From Rhytidiadelphus loreus (lineage: Eukaryota; Streptophyta; Bryopsida; Hypnales; Hylocomiaceae), in NCBI GenBank assembly GCA_947034895.1, contig OX344765.1, forward strand, positions 11,723,001-11,787,000: a stretch of 64,000 nucleotides of DNA. Direction: 5' to 3'. The position numbers were made by a program, and so were the translations under genes. Positions 1 to 10,479 of the stretch are shown piece by piece. Positions within the stretch are counted from its first letter, which is position 1, and each line of letters begins with the position of its first letter. Below the pieces are notes generated by a model. The model saw nothing but the letters and a program-made list of their open reading frames with translations, made no database searches and was not told the origin of the DNA.

Positions 1-81
1 ATCAAGTATGCAAAATGCATTTATCAATACACATTAGGGATTTAGAGTTAAGATATTGACAATTTGAGGATGAAATGTACT

Positions 82-397
82 AAGGTAAGAGGTCCTAAAA
101 TCCACCTTCTTAAATGTACACTATTTGTACATGTTTTTTTTTTATAGCCCTTAGTAATGTACCAAAAGTGTACATTCTAGATTTCTAGGAGGTGAGCCAT
201 TTTGGGGCCCTATGCCATTTCAATTGCAAAATTTTATAACTAATCACACAAAGCTCCAGAAAATATGAAACATTTTGGGTTAGATGTGAATTCCACTATT
301 TTTAGGAAAAAATTATTGAAAAATATTTTAAGATGTTTCACCTACCCAAAATTCAATTCTAGCCCCTTAGAAAATCCATGTATAGACCTCCTACCAT
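82..397 (+). mobile_element. MITE, GGTAGGAGGTC-end family, copy 1
   Basis: The ends are inverted repeats: AAGGTAAGAGGTC on the left and, read in reverse complement, ATGGTAGGAGGTC on the right. Near the left end is an internal stem in which AAATGTACAC is answered by GTGTACATTCTAG. The body, with a run reading AAATATGAAACATTTTGGG, is also found at 12252-12610 (opposite orientation) and 19130-19435. There is no coding capacity, so it is probably non-autonomous. No convincing target duplication is visible. Confidence 0.6.
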
Positions 398-471
398 TTG
401 TGACAAAAAAATAAATTAAAAAAATTAAAAATTAAAAATCAACATGTCAGCATGCCATACTTGCTCATTAA

Positions 472-692
472 CCCTTAAGTGCTCCGACGTTCATATTCTG
501 GACAACAAACAAAGGGCTTGCAAGCGTCGTTTCATCCAACTAGCTTCTCATTCATCCAATTTAACACTTGAATCTTGAAAAGACAACCTTCTTTTATGCC
601 CAATTTCATGAAATTTTGGTAAATGGTATTACTATACAAAGATATAAGCAAAAATGTGTCAAAATTTGAAAAAGGATTGAGGTGTTAAGGGG
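472..692. mobile_element. small TTAA-flanked element (piggyBac-like MITE)
   Basis: The segment is bounded by TTAA at 468-471 and 693-696. Its left end reads CCCTTAAGTGCTC and its right end, in reverse complement, CCCCTTAACACCTC, so the ends are imperfect inverted repeats with one base offset. TTAA duplication and CCC ends are the piggyBac hallmark. There are no ORFs. A run CATTCATCCAATTT is shared with 36940-37182, next to the large piggyBac element. Confidence 0.45.
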
Positions 693-1012
693 TTAAGCTT
701 ATGTCCTGCCATACTTGAAGGTTAAATACGCTGGAGACAGCAATCTTCAATCGGGACGCTTGATTGCCATGGAGGGCCTAGATTGCACGAGCCCTCCCCG
801 ACCAAGCTGACTCGCTGAGAACCTTAGATTGATACCCGTTTTTTTATCAGGGTATGGTGAATTAGGGCTTGGGGGAGTGGGTTAGGGTTTGCCAAAACTC
901 TGGGGAGGCACTGTTTTTGCTCTCTTTTCGCGCAGCACCAGCTCCATAGCGAAGCTCTGTTCTCTATCGCAGTCGAAGCCCGCGGGGCCGTTGCAGAGCA
1001 CGCTCAGGCACC

Positions 1013-1348
1013 ATGGTGGCCACGAAGAAGACGAAGAAGGCGCAGGAGTCGATCAACAACAGGCTGGCCCTGGTCATGAAGTCCGGCAAGTACACGCTGG
1101 GCTACACCACCACGCTCAAGTCGCTCCGGGGCGGCAAGGGCAAGCTCGTCATCATCGCCAACAACTGCCCGCCTCTGCGCAAGTCCGAGATCGAGTACTA
1201 CGCGATGCTCTCCAAGACCGGCGTGCACCACTACAGCGGCAACAACGTGGATTTGGGAACGGCCTGCGGGAAGTACTTCCGGGTCTGCACATTGAGCATC
1301 ACCGACCCCGGTGACTCCGACATCATCCGCTCCATGCCCACGGAATAG
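1013..1348 (+). CDS. RPL30: 60S ribosomal protein eL30 (L30e), intronless
   Basis: This gene encodes a 111-residue eukaryotic ribosomal protein L30 of the large cytosolic subunit (eL30, an L7Ae-like RNA-binding fold). Family signatures are visible: the start [15 protein letters not shown], the GKYTLGY segment near residue 24, the [20 protein letters not shown] core and the ending [10 protein letters not shown]. Length matches plant eL30 (about 112). The start has a Kozak-like context, CACCATGG. The frame is open with no internal intron, although upstream AG sites at 970-1010 could be acceptors of a 5'-UTR intron. The coding region is much GC-richer than the flanks. It could be an ordinary compact gene or an expressed retrocopy, and the sequence alone does not decide. 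Confidence 0.93.
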   Translation: MVATKKTKKAQESINNRLALVMKSGKYTLGYTTTLKSLRGGKGKLVIIANNCPPLRKSEIEYYAMLSKTGVHHYSGNNVDLGTACGKYFRVCTLSITDPGDSDIIRSMPTE

Positions 1349-2816
1349 AGACCGTGAGAATGGTGAGGGTCGTGGAGGATGTCTGGACGACGGGTTGACG
1401 CAGGAATTTTTGGTTGTGGTAGACAGAGTGTGTCGCGGTGACGGAGATTGGACACGGGTTTGTTGTGCCGCTGCTCTGGATAGGTTGTTTGTTAGAAGGG
1501 GGAATGTGATAATTCCTTCCATTGTTCACAATATTCAGAAATATGAGTATGACCGCTGTCGAAAACACTATGGTTTCTCCTGTTCCTTTCTTTCTCTTAT
1601 GTTCGTCGACTCTTATTTTGCGTGTTTGGTGCTTAATTAGTGTATTATGGTTCGATTCCGACTATATCTTTTTCAGCTCACAAGGGCGATTTTGTCCTGC
1701 TATGTTTTATCGACATGTATTATGTTTTCTTTTGAGCTTGATACAGATTCTTCGTCAGTTGAGAGGGAATTTCTGAGGATGATTTCAGGAAGATTCATGT
1801 GACTTAGGTCAAAAGCAGGGAAGGGTGCCAGGTAAGACAGTCAATTGGCTTACTGAAGCTTTTCGGTCTTTTGGGGTTGGACTTAGCTGCCAATTGTCAA
1901 AATTTCTCCTGTTGGTTACCATAATATGGCAGGAATGCAATATGTACATGTCGTGTTTGGAACAGGTCTATGTTTTAGTGACTTTCTGATCGGTGACCTA
2001 CATTGTGACCATGTCACAATTCCTGTGCTCGCCTTCTCCGATTCGATTCACTTTACCTTTCTTGCCTATTCACCCCAGTCGCTACGCTAGAGTAGATGCC
2101 GTCTGCTTCAAAACTATCAAAGCTCGATACATTTGGATCTAAAGCAGGGTGCACAAGATTCCAAAGTTTAACATAGCTAGAACCAGGGGTTTTCGGTGGA
2201 AATTTGCAGTTTGGGATAGTTTTTCACCGGGCTCTCTTCAACCTGCCCTTTCTCGATGCGCCAAATCATCTGACACTTCTCAGGTGGTCTCGGCACGTCC
2301 ATCTGCAGCAAGTTCAAATGCACACAATGAACGTTTTCACAGGACAATTTTCTTCTTCCTTTTGCTCAAAACTAGTGGACTTGAATGCTATATCAAATTG
2401 TATTGTACTGTGTACAGAGGATGGGTGCAAAGGTGTGCATACGCATTTTCCTCCAGGTGGGAATGCCTCGTTCCAGCATTCAGCACCGAATGTCCCATTC
2501 CAGACGACAGGTTTGGAGTGCCATTTCCTGCAGCCATCACCACATTCAGTAACGCCTCATATCAACATTAACCAACTTGCAATCTCTTTGGTGCCGGATA
2601 CTGCCAGTATTATTATAGAGGATTCTATTGTATTTATCAAATCGAAAGTCTTTGAGATCAGCCCTTAGAGGATCTCTTTTAGGTTTTGTTTTTTCTTAGA
2701 CCTAAATTGGAGCATCTCCTTAGCTTAGTGGCTATTCTATCCTTTTCACAAATCCTGCCTGGTCCAATGCTTAGGGTTAGTCAGAAAGAGTTTTCCTGAA
2801 CACCAGGGTGAAGAGC
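1349..2816. other. spacer downstream of eL30, no gene recognised
   Basis: This should hold the 3' UTR of eL30 and the 3' region of the convergent minus-strand gene ending at 2817. Several ORFs of 75-154 codons are open around 2149-2668 but overlap in different frames and resemble nothing I know. No tRNA or repeat could be supported. Confidence 0.5.
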
Positions 2817-5800
2817 TTACTCGGGAATCATCTCTCTTGGTTTGTATGTTGCGTCTTCATCGTCAGCATTGATGTGACCATGCATCGTCGAGCGGAATTG
2901 GTCATAAGTCCAGTAGAATGGATCCAACGTCTCCTTGCTATGCACTTTGTGGTAAACGCCCTCGCCAAAGAATACTTTCTCCCTCTTCTCCTGCACCATG
3001 CCAACCTTGTAAATACACTGCTGCGCACTGATTGATCCAAGTAGTTAAGAGAGAGACTTCAAATTTGCCAAGCAACTAAATTTGTGGAACTAAAATACAG
3101 ATTTGGCAAACACTACCTCGGCATCTGTAGGAGAGGTTACAGATTTGCCAATTAAGTCCTAATTTTATTTTGGAAATTAATACGTCATCTATTCAGCCTG
3201 CACTAGTTACAAAATTTAATCAGAAAATTGTAAATTAGTGTCACATGCACAGGATAAATCAATGTAGAGTGTATTGTGTGTGACTAATCAAGAGCAACGA
3301 ATTTGCATGAAATTTTTAGAGCATTGGATGAAAATTCAACCTTTTCTAAATCATGCTTCATGGGGTCTAGAAGCTCTTTGGTGCTGTAGTGAACTCCAGC
3401 ATGCTCCAACTCAAAAGGATCGTATTGTTCGTTGATGATGTCCCTGAAAATTCGTCTATTGCCAGATTCCTTTGCATACCGCATTTGCTGGTAATCTAAT
3501 ACATAAATATCGTGGCATAGTTCAAAGGGATGCATCACTGCGCTTGAGCAATGTGAACTAGTTCTGGGGGAAACACTTGTACTTCTAGTAAATTTTTACT
3601 GAAAATCTCCTCAAAGATCATTACTTAAAGTCTTACAAGGACTATGTTAAAAACCTTACTTAAAACACCCCATGTTGTGGAATGCGCATAGTTGTTGATT
3701 TTATGGGTTTTTTCATTGGAGAGAAAGTAAAGTTTAGTGTTTGTTACCAGGAAATTGGACATTTGGTATATGAACTCAAGGTGTTGATTAAAGGAGAACG
3801 CTGAACACCATTTTTAAGAAAATAAAAACTTGTGTTTCACTCCCTCTAGTAAGCACGAATAAGGAAACCACTTACTTCTCATTTCAAAAAATCATAACTA
3901 ATGCTACAAAACTCCAGAAATTGTGCAACAAAGTGCAATCTTTCAGTCATCTCATTTTGTCTTTGCAAGAAAATTCGCTTCATATGTTTTATCAAAGAAA
4001 AGAGACCTACGGCCTTCACTGACAACAATGGACAATCATGCAGAACAGTTTGTGTTATTAGCTAGAGACGTACGAAGCTTTTTGGAGATCTGATCAGGAG
4101 TGAGCTTCTTGAGCTTCTTCGCAATCTGGTTCTGAATGTGGTGATACACATGCCGCTCCCACTGCTTGTACATGGCCACTTGCTTGTCATCATGGTTGTG
4201 CTTCTCCCGATTCAGCAACTCCGTCACGTCTTTCATCACGCCGCTCTCGCTCTTCATGCCTCCAAACACCTCCTGCATCAACTTCTGGAACGCCGCTTCC
4301 TCCTTGGCGTCCCGGAGCGCCTGCTGCTCCAGCATCTCCTGTTTTTCATGTACCCTCAGTCTTTGTCAGTTCGCCCTCTTCGCTATATGAGGTTATGTCA
4401 GCAAGTCCTTGGATCCATCAAAAAATAGTGCACATCTGTGTGTTTTTCATTGAGTTGAATGACTTGACATTATGTCGGACGATGCTCAAGAGCTGGGAGA
4501 GTTGAATGACAGCATTAGGCTAGTCCTTTTTGTAGTGAAGACCGCGACAATCGTGCTTGCCAGTGGCGGTTTTCACCACGTTGAGGAGACAAACAATCCT
4601 CCACGGCTCCACACACAACGTTAAGCGGACTAGTTTCTCGGAAATCATGGTATCATCAAGGATCAACATTCTACTTGAATTCAGGGCTCAGAGCAAAAAT
4701 CTAAATGCCGGCTCCGCAGATCCTGTAATGCATGGTCTGAGTAAGTAGAAACTGTGCTAAATTCTTTCAGGTGCACTTTGCAGATTTGCGGAGTGTACTG
4801 GAAAGTAAACAATAGGGGTGTCAGAGTGCGAGACTTGAAAAGATTCTTGGGCTCAGGATCGCACAGGGATGGATTTGGAAAGAAACAAAAGATTCTCAGA
4901 GCAAATATTGCAAGCTTTTACAGCTAATGGAAACAGGAAGCCAAGTCTTTACAGCTTATGGAAGCAGGAATACTAGTGTGGAAGAAAGGAAGGCAAGCTT
5001 TTACAGCTAATAGAACCAGAATGCTAGACTGCGGGCCTAGTATGTGAATGCAGGATTGCAATTTCGTGAGCAGTGATTTCTTGAAGAAGCGTCACTTTCC
5101 TTTCAAGGCACTGACATGGTCGAGGAGCCTAATGTTCACAAGATTTGGATCGGTCTAATACTATCACAGACAAAAGGAGAGAGACGACACGACGAATGGT
5201 GGAGTCACGAACCTCCCATTCTTTGATGCTGTGATTGACAAGGTCGCGGGGCTGCGGCCGCGGCGTCCATTTTCTGCACAGCCAGCCCCCTCCTTTCTTC
5301 CGGCGGATCCGACCCTCAGGATCGACAATCCTGCAGTGGTGCTTTTCGCTTCCAGTCAAGGAATACATAAGAAAAAACTTTCCAAACCACGAATCTCAAG
5401 AGGATACGATGAGACTTTGAGATTCCGTAGAGTTAGTGAATCCTAAACTCTCGTCAGCGACCTCTCCTCTGCAGGGATTGGAAGTAGTGAGCTTACTCAG
5501 TCGTGCTTTGAAGAGGCTTAGAATTTCATAGACGAGCACGACGGTCTCACTCTGTGGACAGAGAGTCAAGTGTCGCTTCATGAATGGTTCACTCGCATCC
5601 TTTACTGAGAAGACGAAGAGATAGGTGAAATTGGTACAACCTGATTAAAAAATGTGAAGAAGGGGGAGGAGAGCTCACTGAACAACACAAGAGAATACAA
5701 GGGTCTGCAACAACAAGGATACTTTCTTGTCGCCCGACACCACAGCGGGGTGCAAGCGCCAGTGAACAGGAGGCCCGGGCTTGTCGACGATCTGCGGCAC

Positions 5801-6163
5801 GGCGGTGTGCAGCGGCGCTTGCACGGTGAAGTCCCGCGCGTCAACGACGCTCTCCAAGGGGTCGATCCACTTCTCAAGATATGGAGGCTTGCCTTTGTAC
5901 TCCCCCCATCGCACGTTCTTGCCGATCTGCGGTCGCTTCGGAAACCGGAGCACTTTGCGGTTGGGGTACACGCCGGGGCTGAGGTACATGGGCGGCTTCC
6001 AGATCCCGTCCTTCTTGTTGCGGATGATGTCGCCGTTCTCTTGCCATTGCCTTGGCTGTGTGAAGTCGAAGCTGCCGGAGGGGTCCGGGGGGACGTAGTC
6101 GGGATCCGAGGAGCCTCGCTTGTCCAGCTTCTCCTCCTCGTATTTGGTCAGCCTCCTGGGCAT
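2817..6163 (-). CDS. multi-exon gene, unrecognised conserved-looking protein (about 447 aa)
   Basis: I do not recognise this protein. Exons that join in phase on the minus strand are 6163-5723, 5551-5497, 5394-5213, 4338-4074, 3537-3341 and 3020-2817 (TAA stop). A further in-phase exon at 5110-5030 is possible but its donor is weak. The N-terminus (MPRRLTKYEEEKLDKRG) is charged and rich in Pro and Trp/Tyr. The middle holds a basic KKGGGWLCRKW patch, then a helical Glu/Lys-rich stretch (MLEQQALRDAKEEAAFQKL). The C-terminal exons are Tyr/Phe-rich (RRIFRDIINEQYDPFE, DPFYWTYDQF). The style recalls axonemal accessory proteins, which would suit a plant with flagellate sperm, but that is only a guess. 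Exon boundaries are predictions; consistent phase across all joins is the main support. The first intron has a U12-like donor. Confidence 0.6.
3580..3980. repeat. dispersed repeat inside an intron of the minus-strand gene
   Basis: The segment 3580-3680 (TAGTAAATTTTTACT, then CATTACTTAAAG and TTACTTAAAACA) recurs at about 11090-11190. The following part, with CATAACTAATGCTACAAAAC, resembles the MITE bodies at 240 and 19270. It lies between the exons ending at 4074 and starting at 3537, so the gene tolerates it as intron sequence. Confidence 0.45.
4908..5022. repeat. short direct repeats, three units
   Basis: The motif AAGCTTTTACAGCTAATGGA occurs with small changes near 4911, 4944 and 4995, each followed by AACAGGA- or ACCAGAA-like sequence. 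Spacing is about 32 and 51 bases. The repeats sit in an intron of the minus-strand gene. Confidence 0.6.
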
Positions 6164-6890
6164 CTTGCTTGGTCACGAGGTTAGGGTTGTGATTGGTGAT
6201 AATTTCGTGTGTTCATGAATTGATCAACTGCCTCTGCTGCCACACCTCCAATCCGGGTTGCACTGTCTGCCGCATAGTATGGCCTGGGAAAACTCACTCA
6301 CCATTCGCAGGTTACTGAATATTTGCTGCAATTTTGATGGTCGCTCAAGCGTCCACAATGCTGCATTGATATTCGTTTCGCAGACGCATCGATGGATCGT
6401 AACACTTCCAGTTTATATTTCAGGTCATGGATAGTAATTTCACTTTCTCTTCCTCATATTTTGTCAGACTCCTCGGCATCTTGGTTGTTCACGAGTTTAG
6501 GGTTGTGATTGATGATGATGATTTGGTGTTTCATCGAGGTCCGGAATTGATCAACCGCCTCTCCTGCCACACCTCCAATTCAATCCGAGTTGCAATGTCT
6601 GTCACATTGTAAGGCCTGGGTAAACTCACTCATCAGGTTGCTGAATTTGCTGCAATTTTGATGGTCGCTTAGGAGTCAGCCAATGCTGCATTGATCTTTG
6701 TTTCGGTAATTGAAGCAGACGCATCGATGGAGAGTAACACTTCCAGTTTATATTTTATAGTAACTCTTCCAGTTTCTCCTCCTCGTGTGTTTTCAACCAC
6801 CTCGGCATCTTGTCTTGATTGTTCTACGAGGTCAGGGTTGTGATTGATTGTGCTTCAGAGTGCTTACCAAGGTCCGAAATTCCTCAATGC
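6164..6890 (-). repeat. tandem copies of the gene start and 5' flank
   Basis: The 5' flank and first codons of the minus-strand gene are repeated upstream. ATG codons fall at 6163, 6479 and 6808 (minus strand), spaced 316 and 329 bases. The translated starts are MPRRLTKYEEEKLDKRG (real gene), MPRSLTKYEEEK then stop after 19 residues, and MPRWLKTHEEEKLEELL then stop. The non-coding parts also match: CTGCCACACCTCCAAT, GCTGCAATTTTGATGGTCGC and ACGCATCGATGGA recur. Only the most proximal copy opens into a long exon. The upstream copies would act as short upstream ORFs if transcription starts outside them. Confidence 0.8.
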
Positions 6891-7113
6891 GATCATGATG
6901 CGCCGTTTCCGCAGCTGCCTCAGCTTCAGTCGGGCCAACCGCATTGTAAGGCATGGGTAAACTCACGCACCATTCGCAGGTAACTGAATCTGATGCAGTT
7001 TTTTATGGTCTCTCTCCGGAGTCAGCTATGGTGTTATCGTCTTCGTTGCGGCAATTGAAGCAGGATGCGCATTAACACTTCGATTAGGGCGGGTCCGGAT
7101 CGGAAAGCTCACC

Positions 7114-7344
7114 CTACGAATAGCCTAAGAACTTCTTCGCCTTGGGAGTCCAGTTTGCTGCCCATGGTCGATCGAAAATCTTGGCGAATTCCATGTGTTC
7201 TTTCTCAGATTGCTCCCTGGATTTCTTGCGTGGTAGGGGTTTCGGTGCAGCTGATCTCTTGGGCTCCTTCTCTGGTTCCTCTTCTTCTAACTCCTCTTGC
7301 TCTTCGACCTTCTCGACCTCTGCGTGCTCCTTGGTCTCAGACAT
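7114..7344 (-). CDS. small charged protein, unrecognised (76 aa)
   Basis: A complete single-exon ORF starts at the ATG at 7344-7342; an upstream in-frame TTG is less likely. Residues 1-30 are very acidic (EEQEELEEEEPEKEP). They are followed by a Pro/Lys/Arg stretch (APKPLPRKKSREQ) and a C-terminus FAKIFDRPWAANWTPKAKKFLGYS-like in composition, with two Trp and a final FLGYS before TAG. The stop is followed directly by GGTGAGC, a good splice donor, so a 3'-UTR intron is possible. It lies in the same orientation as the 2817-6163 gene, about 300 bases upstream of the tandem copies of that gene's start. Composition and GC content argue for a real gene; function unknown. Confidence 0.45.
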   Translation of the reverse strand: MSETKEHAEVEKVEEQEELEEEEPEKEPKRSAAPKPLPRKKSREQSEKEHMEFAKIFDRPWAANWTPKAKKFLGYS

Positions 7345-8545
7345 CTTACTCAAAGCGAGCTCGGAGAATTCAAGGTACTACTAAATGAACACCCTGCTGT
7401 CAAGACCCGATCGATTCGAGATTGGGACAAAACTGTGTTGCGATTGATTCTCTGAGGCCAATGAGACTTCCGGTTGAATCGTTATGCTCCTATATTTGAA
7501 GCACATATACAACAGTGTAACCGAGTCTACGAAACTGAAGATACGACTTATGATATGCACCCGATCGAAGCTATGGTTGGCATTTTGCAAATAACTAGAA
7601 AATCCGTACCGAGACTTCTATGCCACAGAAAACACATAGAATCCCCTAATGATAGATAGGAAACAAAAGCATGACATGCACAGCGAGGTACAGATGCTCA
7701 AAGAAAGAAAGAAAAAAAAGAGTACCACAAGAATCACATCCACGCAAGAGAATCAGAAGATACTGTAATTGTAATCGTCTCCGCAGATGTCTACAAGGGG
7801 TCGCTGAAGATCTGAGTCCTGGCGACGGAGAGGAATGTGAAGTGAGAAACGCAGTGAGGAGCCCTCAACTCATGAAGCTCGTGTGATAGTTCATAGTAAC
7901 TGTCTGCCGAAATTCCTGGGAGCGAAAGTACGGATTGAAACGGTCACTGCGAACACACCAATCTCCGTTCCAACAACTGATTGACGAGTGGGAAAGCTCC
8001 AGAACAGGCTCTTTCCACCAGTTGTGTTTGTAACCGCCAGTGTCACAGCGTTTGGACAGAGCCCCACAATTTTCGTGGTCGTAACTTTCTTCACTCTCCA
8101 TCTCCGACTGTGAAGGTGCTCACACTGTGACTCAGGACTGACGGAGAATGTCTGGAAAAAGTCGAAGAAAACCTGCAGGCATGCAGGAACCATACAGACC
8201 CAACCAACTCATGTGCATTGCTCGTCTTCCACGTACATTGTGCGCTTCTGGCGCTCGTCGTCACAATCATCGTCACTCACTGCACGAAACTCGGGTGCTT
8301 GGTTCGTACTTCCCAGTAGGTTAAACTCACGACGTCGTCACTCTCCTCTTCGCTTCTCTCACTCTACCATGTAGTGGCTTGTTTTCGGGAGGGTATCTTG
8401 GGTAGAGAGTTTTTGATAATTCCAGAAGACGGGGAACGTTGTGCAATATGTACGTGAGAGACAGAGAGAGACAGAGAGGGAAGAGACTGGGTTAGTTGGT
8501 GCGAGAGTGGGTTAGTGATCCAGCGAAGAGATTAATTGTAGCGGC
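7345..8545. other. intergenic region before the VTE3 pseudogene
   Basis: No gene is recognised. Minus-strand ORFs at 7865-8193 (78 and 100 codons, overlapping in two frames) have near-coding base composition but no family resemblance and no clear start context. A purine-rich stretch GAGAGACAGAGAGAGACAGA at 8455-8480 may belong to the promoter of the VTE3 copy. Confidence 0.4.
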
Positions 8546-9494
8546 ATGGCCACAATTGCTGCTTCTCGTGCTGCGACGGTGGCGTCATCATCGTTGCTGC
8601 AGTCACGGAAAGACTACAAACCGAGGATGACGCCAGCGCCTTCTTCTTCTTCAGCCGCAGCTGCTGGTTTGGGGTCTTGCTCGTCCCTTCAGTCGGTTGC
8701 AAGGAAAACTTTCAATGCGGAGCTCAGTCGAGCGTCGAATTTGGGCGCCAGGAGAGGGTCTGTGAGGATCTGAACGACCAGAGCCTCATCGTGGTGGACG
8801 TCGGCGGGGGGACGGGTGTCATCACCTTGGGCATTGTCAAGACCTTCAATTCGACGCTAAGAATGTCACCATTCTGGACCAGTCGCCTCACCAGCTTGCC
8901 AAGGCGCTGCTCAGGGAATACAAGATCGTGGAGGGTGATGCTGAGGATTTGTGCTTTCCCATGAAATACGCCGATCGCTACGTCTCTGCTGGAAGGTACG
9001 CATTCTCCTCCTCGCTCACGAATTGAGGAGAATTGAAGTGTAAATGGTGAATGCACTGCATCAATGGTGATCAACGGATTCGTCCATTCCTCGCGAATTC
9101 CCGAATGCGTATGTTGAATCAGGGCTTGAAGCCGTGCAGTAGAATCGCAGCGCAAATTGAGATTGTGCAGCTAGCATCAATGGTGCCTGACTCATCCGTT
9201 CCTCGCAAATTCCCGAATGCTCAAGGAATTAGGGTTTGAAAGTGGGCAGTAGAATCGTAGTGCAATGGTGCCTCTGCAGCATCAATGTCATCTAATTCGT
9301 TCGCTCCTCGCAATCCCCACGTGTTCATGGAATTCGGATCCCCTGCTTATGGGGTCGAAAGCGGAGGATGTGAGACGGCCCTGGAGTCCGTTCTCCTTCG
9401 CAGGTCGATTCGTTGTGGGTGGGTGTGGCTTCGCTGTACTACGTGCTGGTGCCCATCTACATGTGGCTCAAGAATCTTGTAGTACCGAAGGATC
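8546..9494 (+). pseudogene. VTE3: decayed MPBQ/MSBQ methyltransferase (VTE3)
   Basis: VTE3 is the chloroplast inner-envelope SAM-dependent methyltransferase of plastoquinone and tocopherol synthesis. Here only pieces remain. A transit-peptide-like start (MATIAASRAATVASSS) runs from 8546 to a TGA at 8771. The SAM-binding motif VVDVGGGTG with TLGIVKTF follows in another frame (about 8785-8860). After a further frameshift come NVTILDQSPHQLAKA and EGDAEDLCFPMKYADRYVSAG up to about 8995, where GTACGC looks like the old splice donor. The C-terminal exon survives at about 9345-9494 (KAEDVRRPWSPFSFAGRF, then YYVLVPIYMWLKNLVVPK to TGA) with one inserted base. The segment between transit peptide and SAM motif and the whole central part of the enzyme are missing. 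Retained intron signals suggest a DNA duplicate rather than a processed copy. Confidence 0.85.
9058..9345. repeat. tandem repeat inside the VTE3 pseudogene, about 3 units
   Basis: Units of roughly 100-115 bases begin near 9058, 9172 and 9276. Shared words are GCATCAATGGTG, CGTCCATTCCTCGC, AATTCCCGAATGC and GCAGTAGAATCG. The array occupies the place where the central VTE3 exons should be. Confidence 0.7.
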
Positions 9495-9580
9495 AACCCA
9501 TTTGAGGAGCATCAGGTCTCGTGAGCTCGGAAGCGCGGTGAGGCCGGTTTGCGAACTGTCTGCAGATGCGTACTTGCAAG

Positions 9581-10215
9581 GTAACTTGTACTGTCAAGGT
9601 CGCATTTTTAGCAGATTAGAGGTAGGAAACGGATTTGAAACTCACCAGCTCGGTGAACACCGGAGCTGGCTTCAAACATTTTCTTGTGAGGTAACGTATA
9701 CTGTCAAGGTCTCGTTTGTAGAGGTAGCAATGCATTTGAAAAGCATCACTTCATGAGCTTGTAAGCTCGGTGAACATCAGTTGCGAGTTGGCTTTAGATT
9801 CGTACTTGGGAGGTAACGTGTACTGTCAAAGGTCCCGTTTGTAGCAGATTAGAGGGAGCAACGCATTTGAAAATCGTCACCTCGTGAGCTTGTAAGCTCG
9901 GTGAACACCGGTTGCGAGTTGGCTTCACGATCTTACTTGTGAGGTAACGTCTACTGTCAAGGTCCCGTTTGGAACAGATTTAGAGGGAGCAGCGCGTTTG
10001 AAAATCATGACCACATGAGCTTGAAAACTTGGTGAACACCGGTTGTACATGTGAATTGGCTTCAGCTTCTTACTTTGGAGGTAGCGTATGCTGTCAAGGT
10101 CCTGTTTGTAGCAGAGTAGAGATAGCAACGCATTTGAAAATCATCACCTCAAGAGCTTGTAAGCTCGGTGAGCACCGGAGTGAGCTGAAATTAAATTCAT
10201 ATTCGAGCTAATGTA
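9581..10215. repeat. minisatellite, five 110-138 bp units
   Basis: Unit starts, marked by GGTAACGTGTACTGTCAAGG and variants, fall at about 9581, 9691, 9813, 9943 and 10081. Each unit also carries GTTTGTAGCAGATTAGAG, GCATTTGAAAATCATCACC, GAGCTTGTAAGCTCGGTGAA and GAGTTGGCTTCA. Unit length grows along the array (110, 122, 130, 138). Decayed fragments continue to about 10480, where GAATTGGTCCATCT recurs at 10260 and 10402. The array lies just downstream of the VTE3 remnant. No ORF runs through it. Confidence 0.85.
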
Positions 10216-10479
10216 GTTTCTTAAGGTCCCATCTGTAGCACGCCAGATCAAAAATAACCGAATTGGTCCATCTCGATAGCTTTTAATTATTGCTGAGTTA
10301 CCGAGTGCTGGTAGTAACTATCCCCATCTTGTGAGCTTGTGTGCTCGTGCAGGAGTTGACTTCATGTAATGTATGTATGCCGTCGAGTTTGTAGCAGATC
10401 AGAGGGAACTGAATTGGTCCATCTTGACAGCTTTTGCTGGTTAGTTGCCGAGTGCGGGTCAACCAACTGAAGGAGGGCA

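Noticed and set aside
889..1522. Long ORFs overlapping eL30 in other frames and on the minus strand
   Set aside because: They are shadows of the GC-rich eL30 coding region; only the eL30 frame has family similarity.
1640..1665. tRNA-like B box (GGTTCGATTCC)
   Set aside because: No A box at the right distance and no acceptor stem can be formed around it, so it is not a tRNA gene.
5030..5110. Extra 27-codon exon in the minus-strand gene
   Set aside because: It is in phase and has a fair acceptor, but the donor (GTCTAG) is poor and the flanking exons join cleanly without it; mentioned only as possible.
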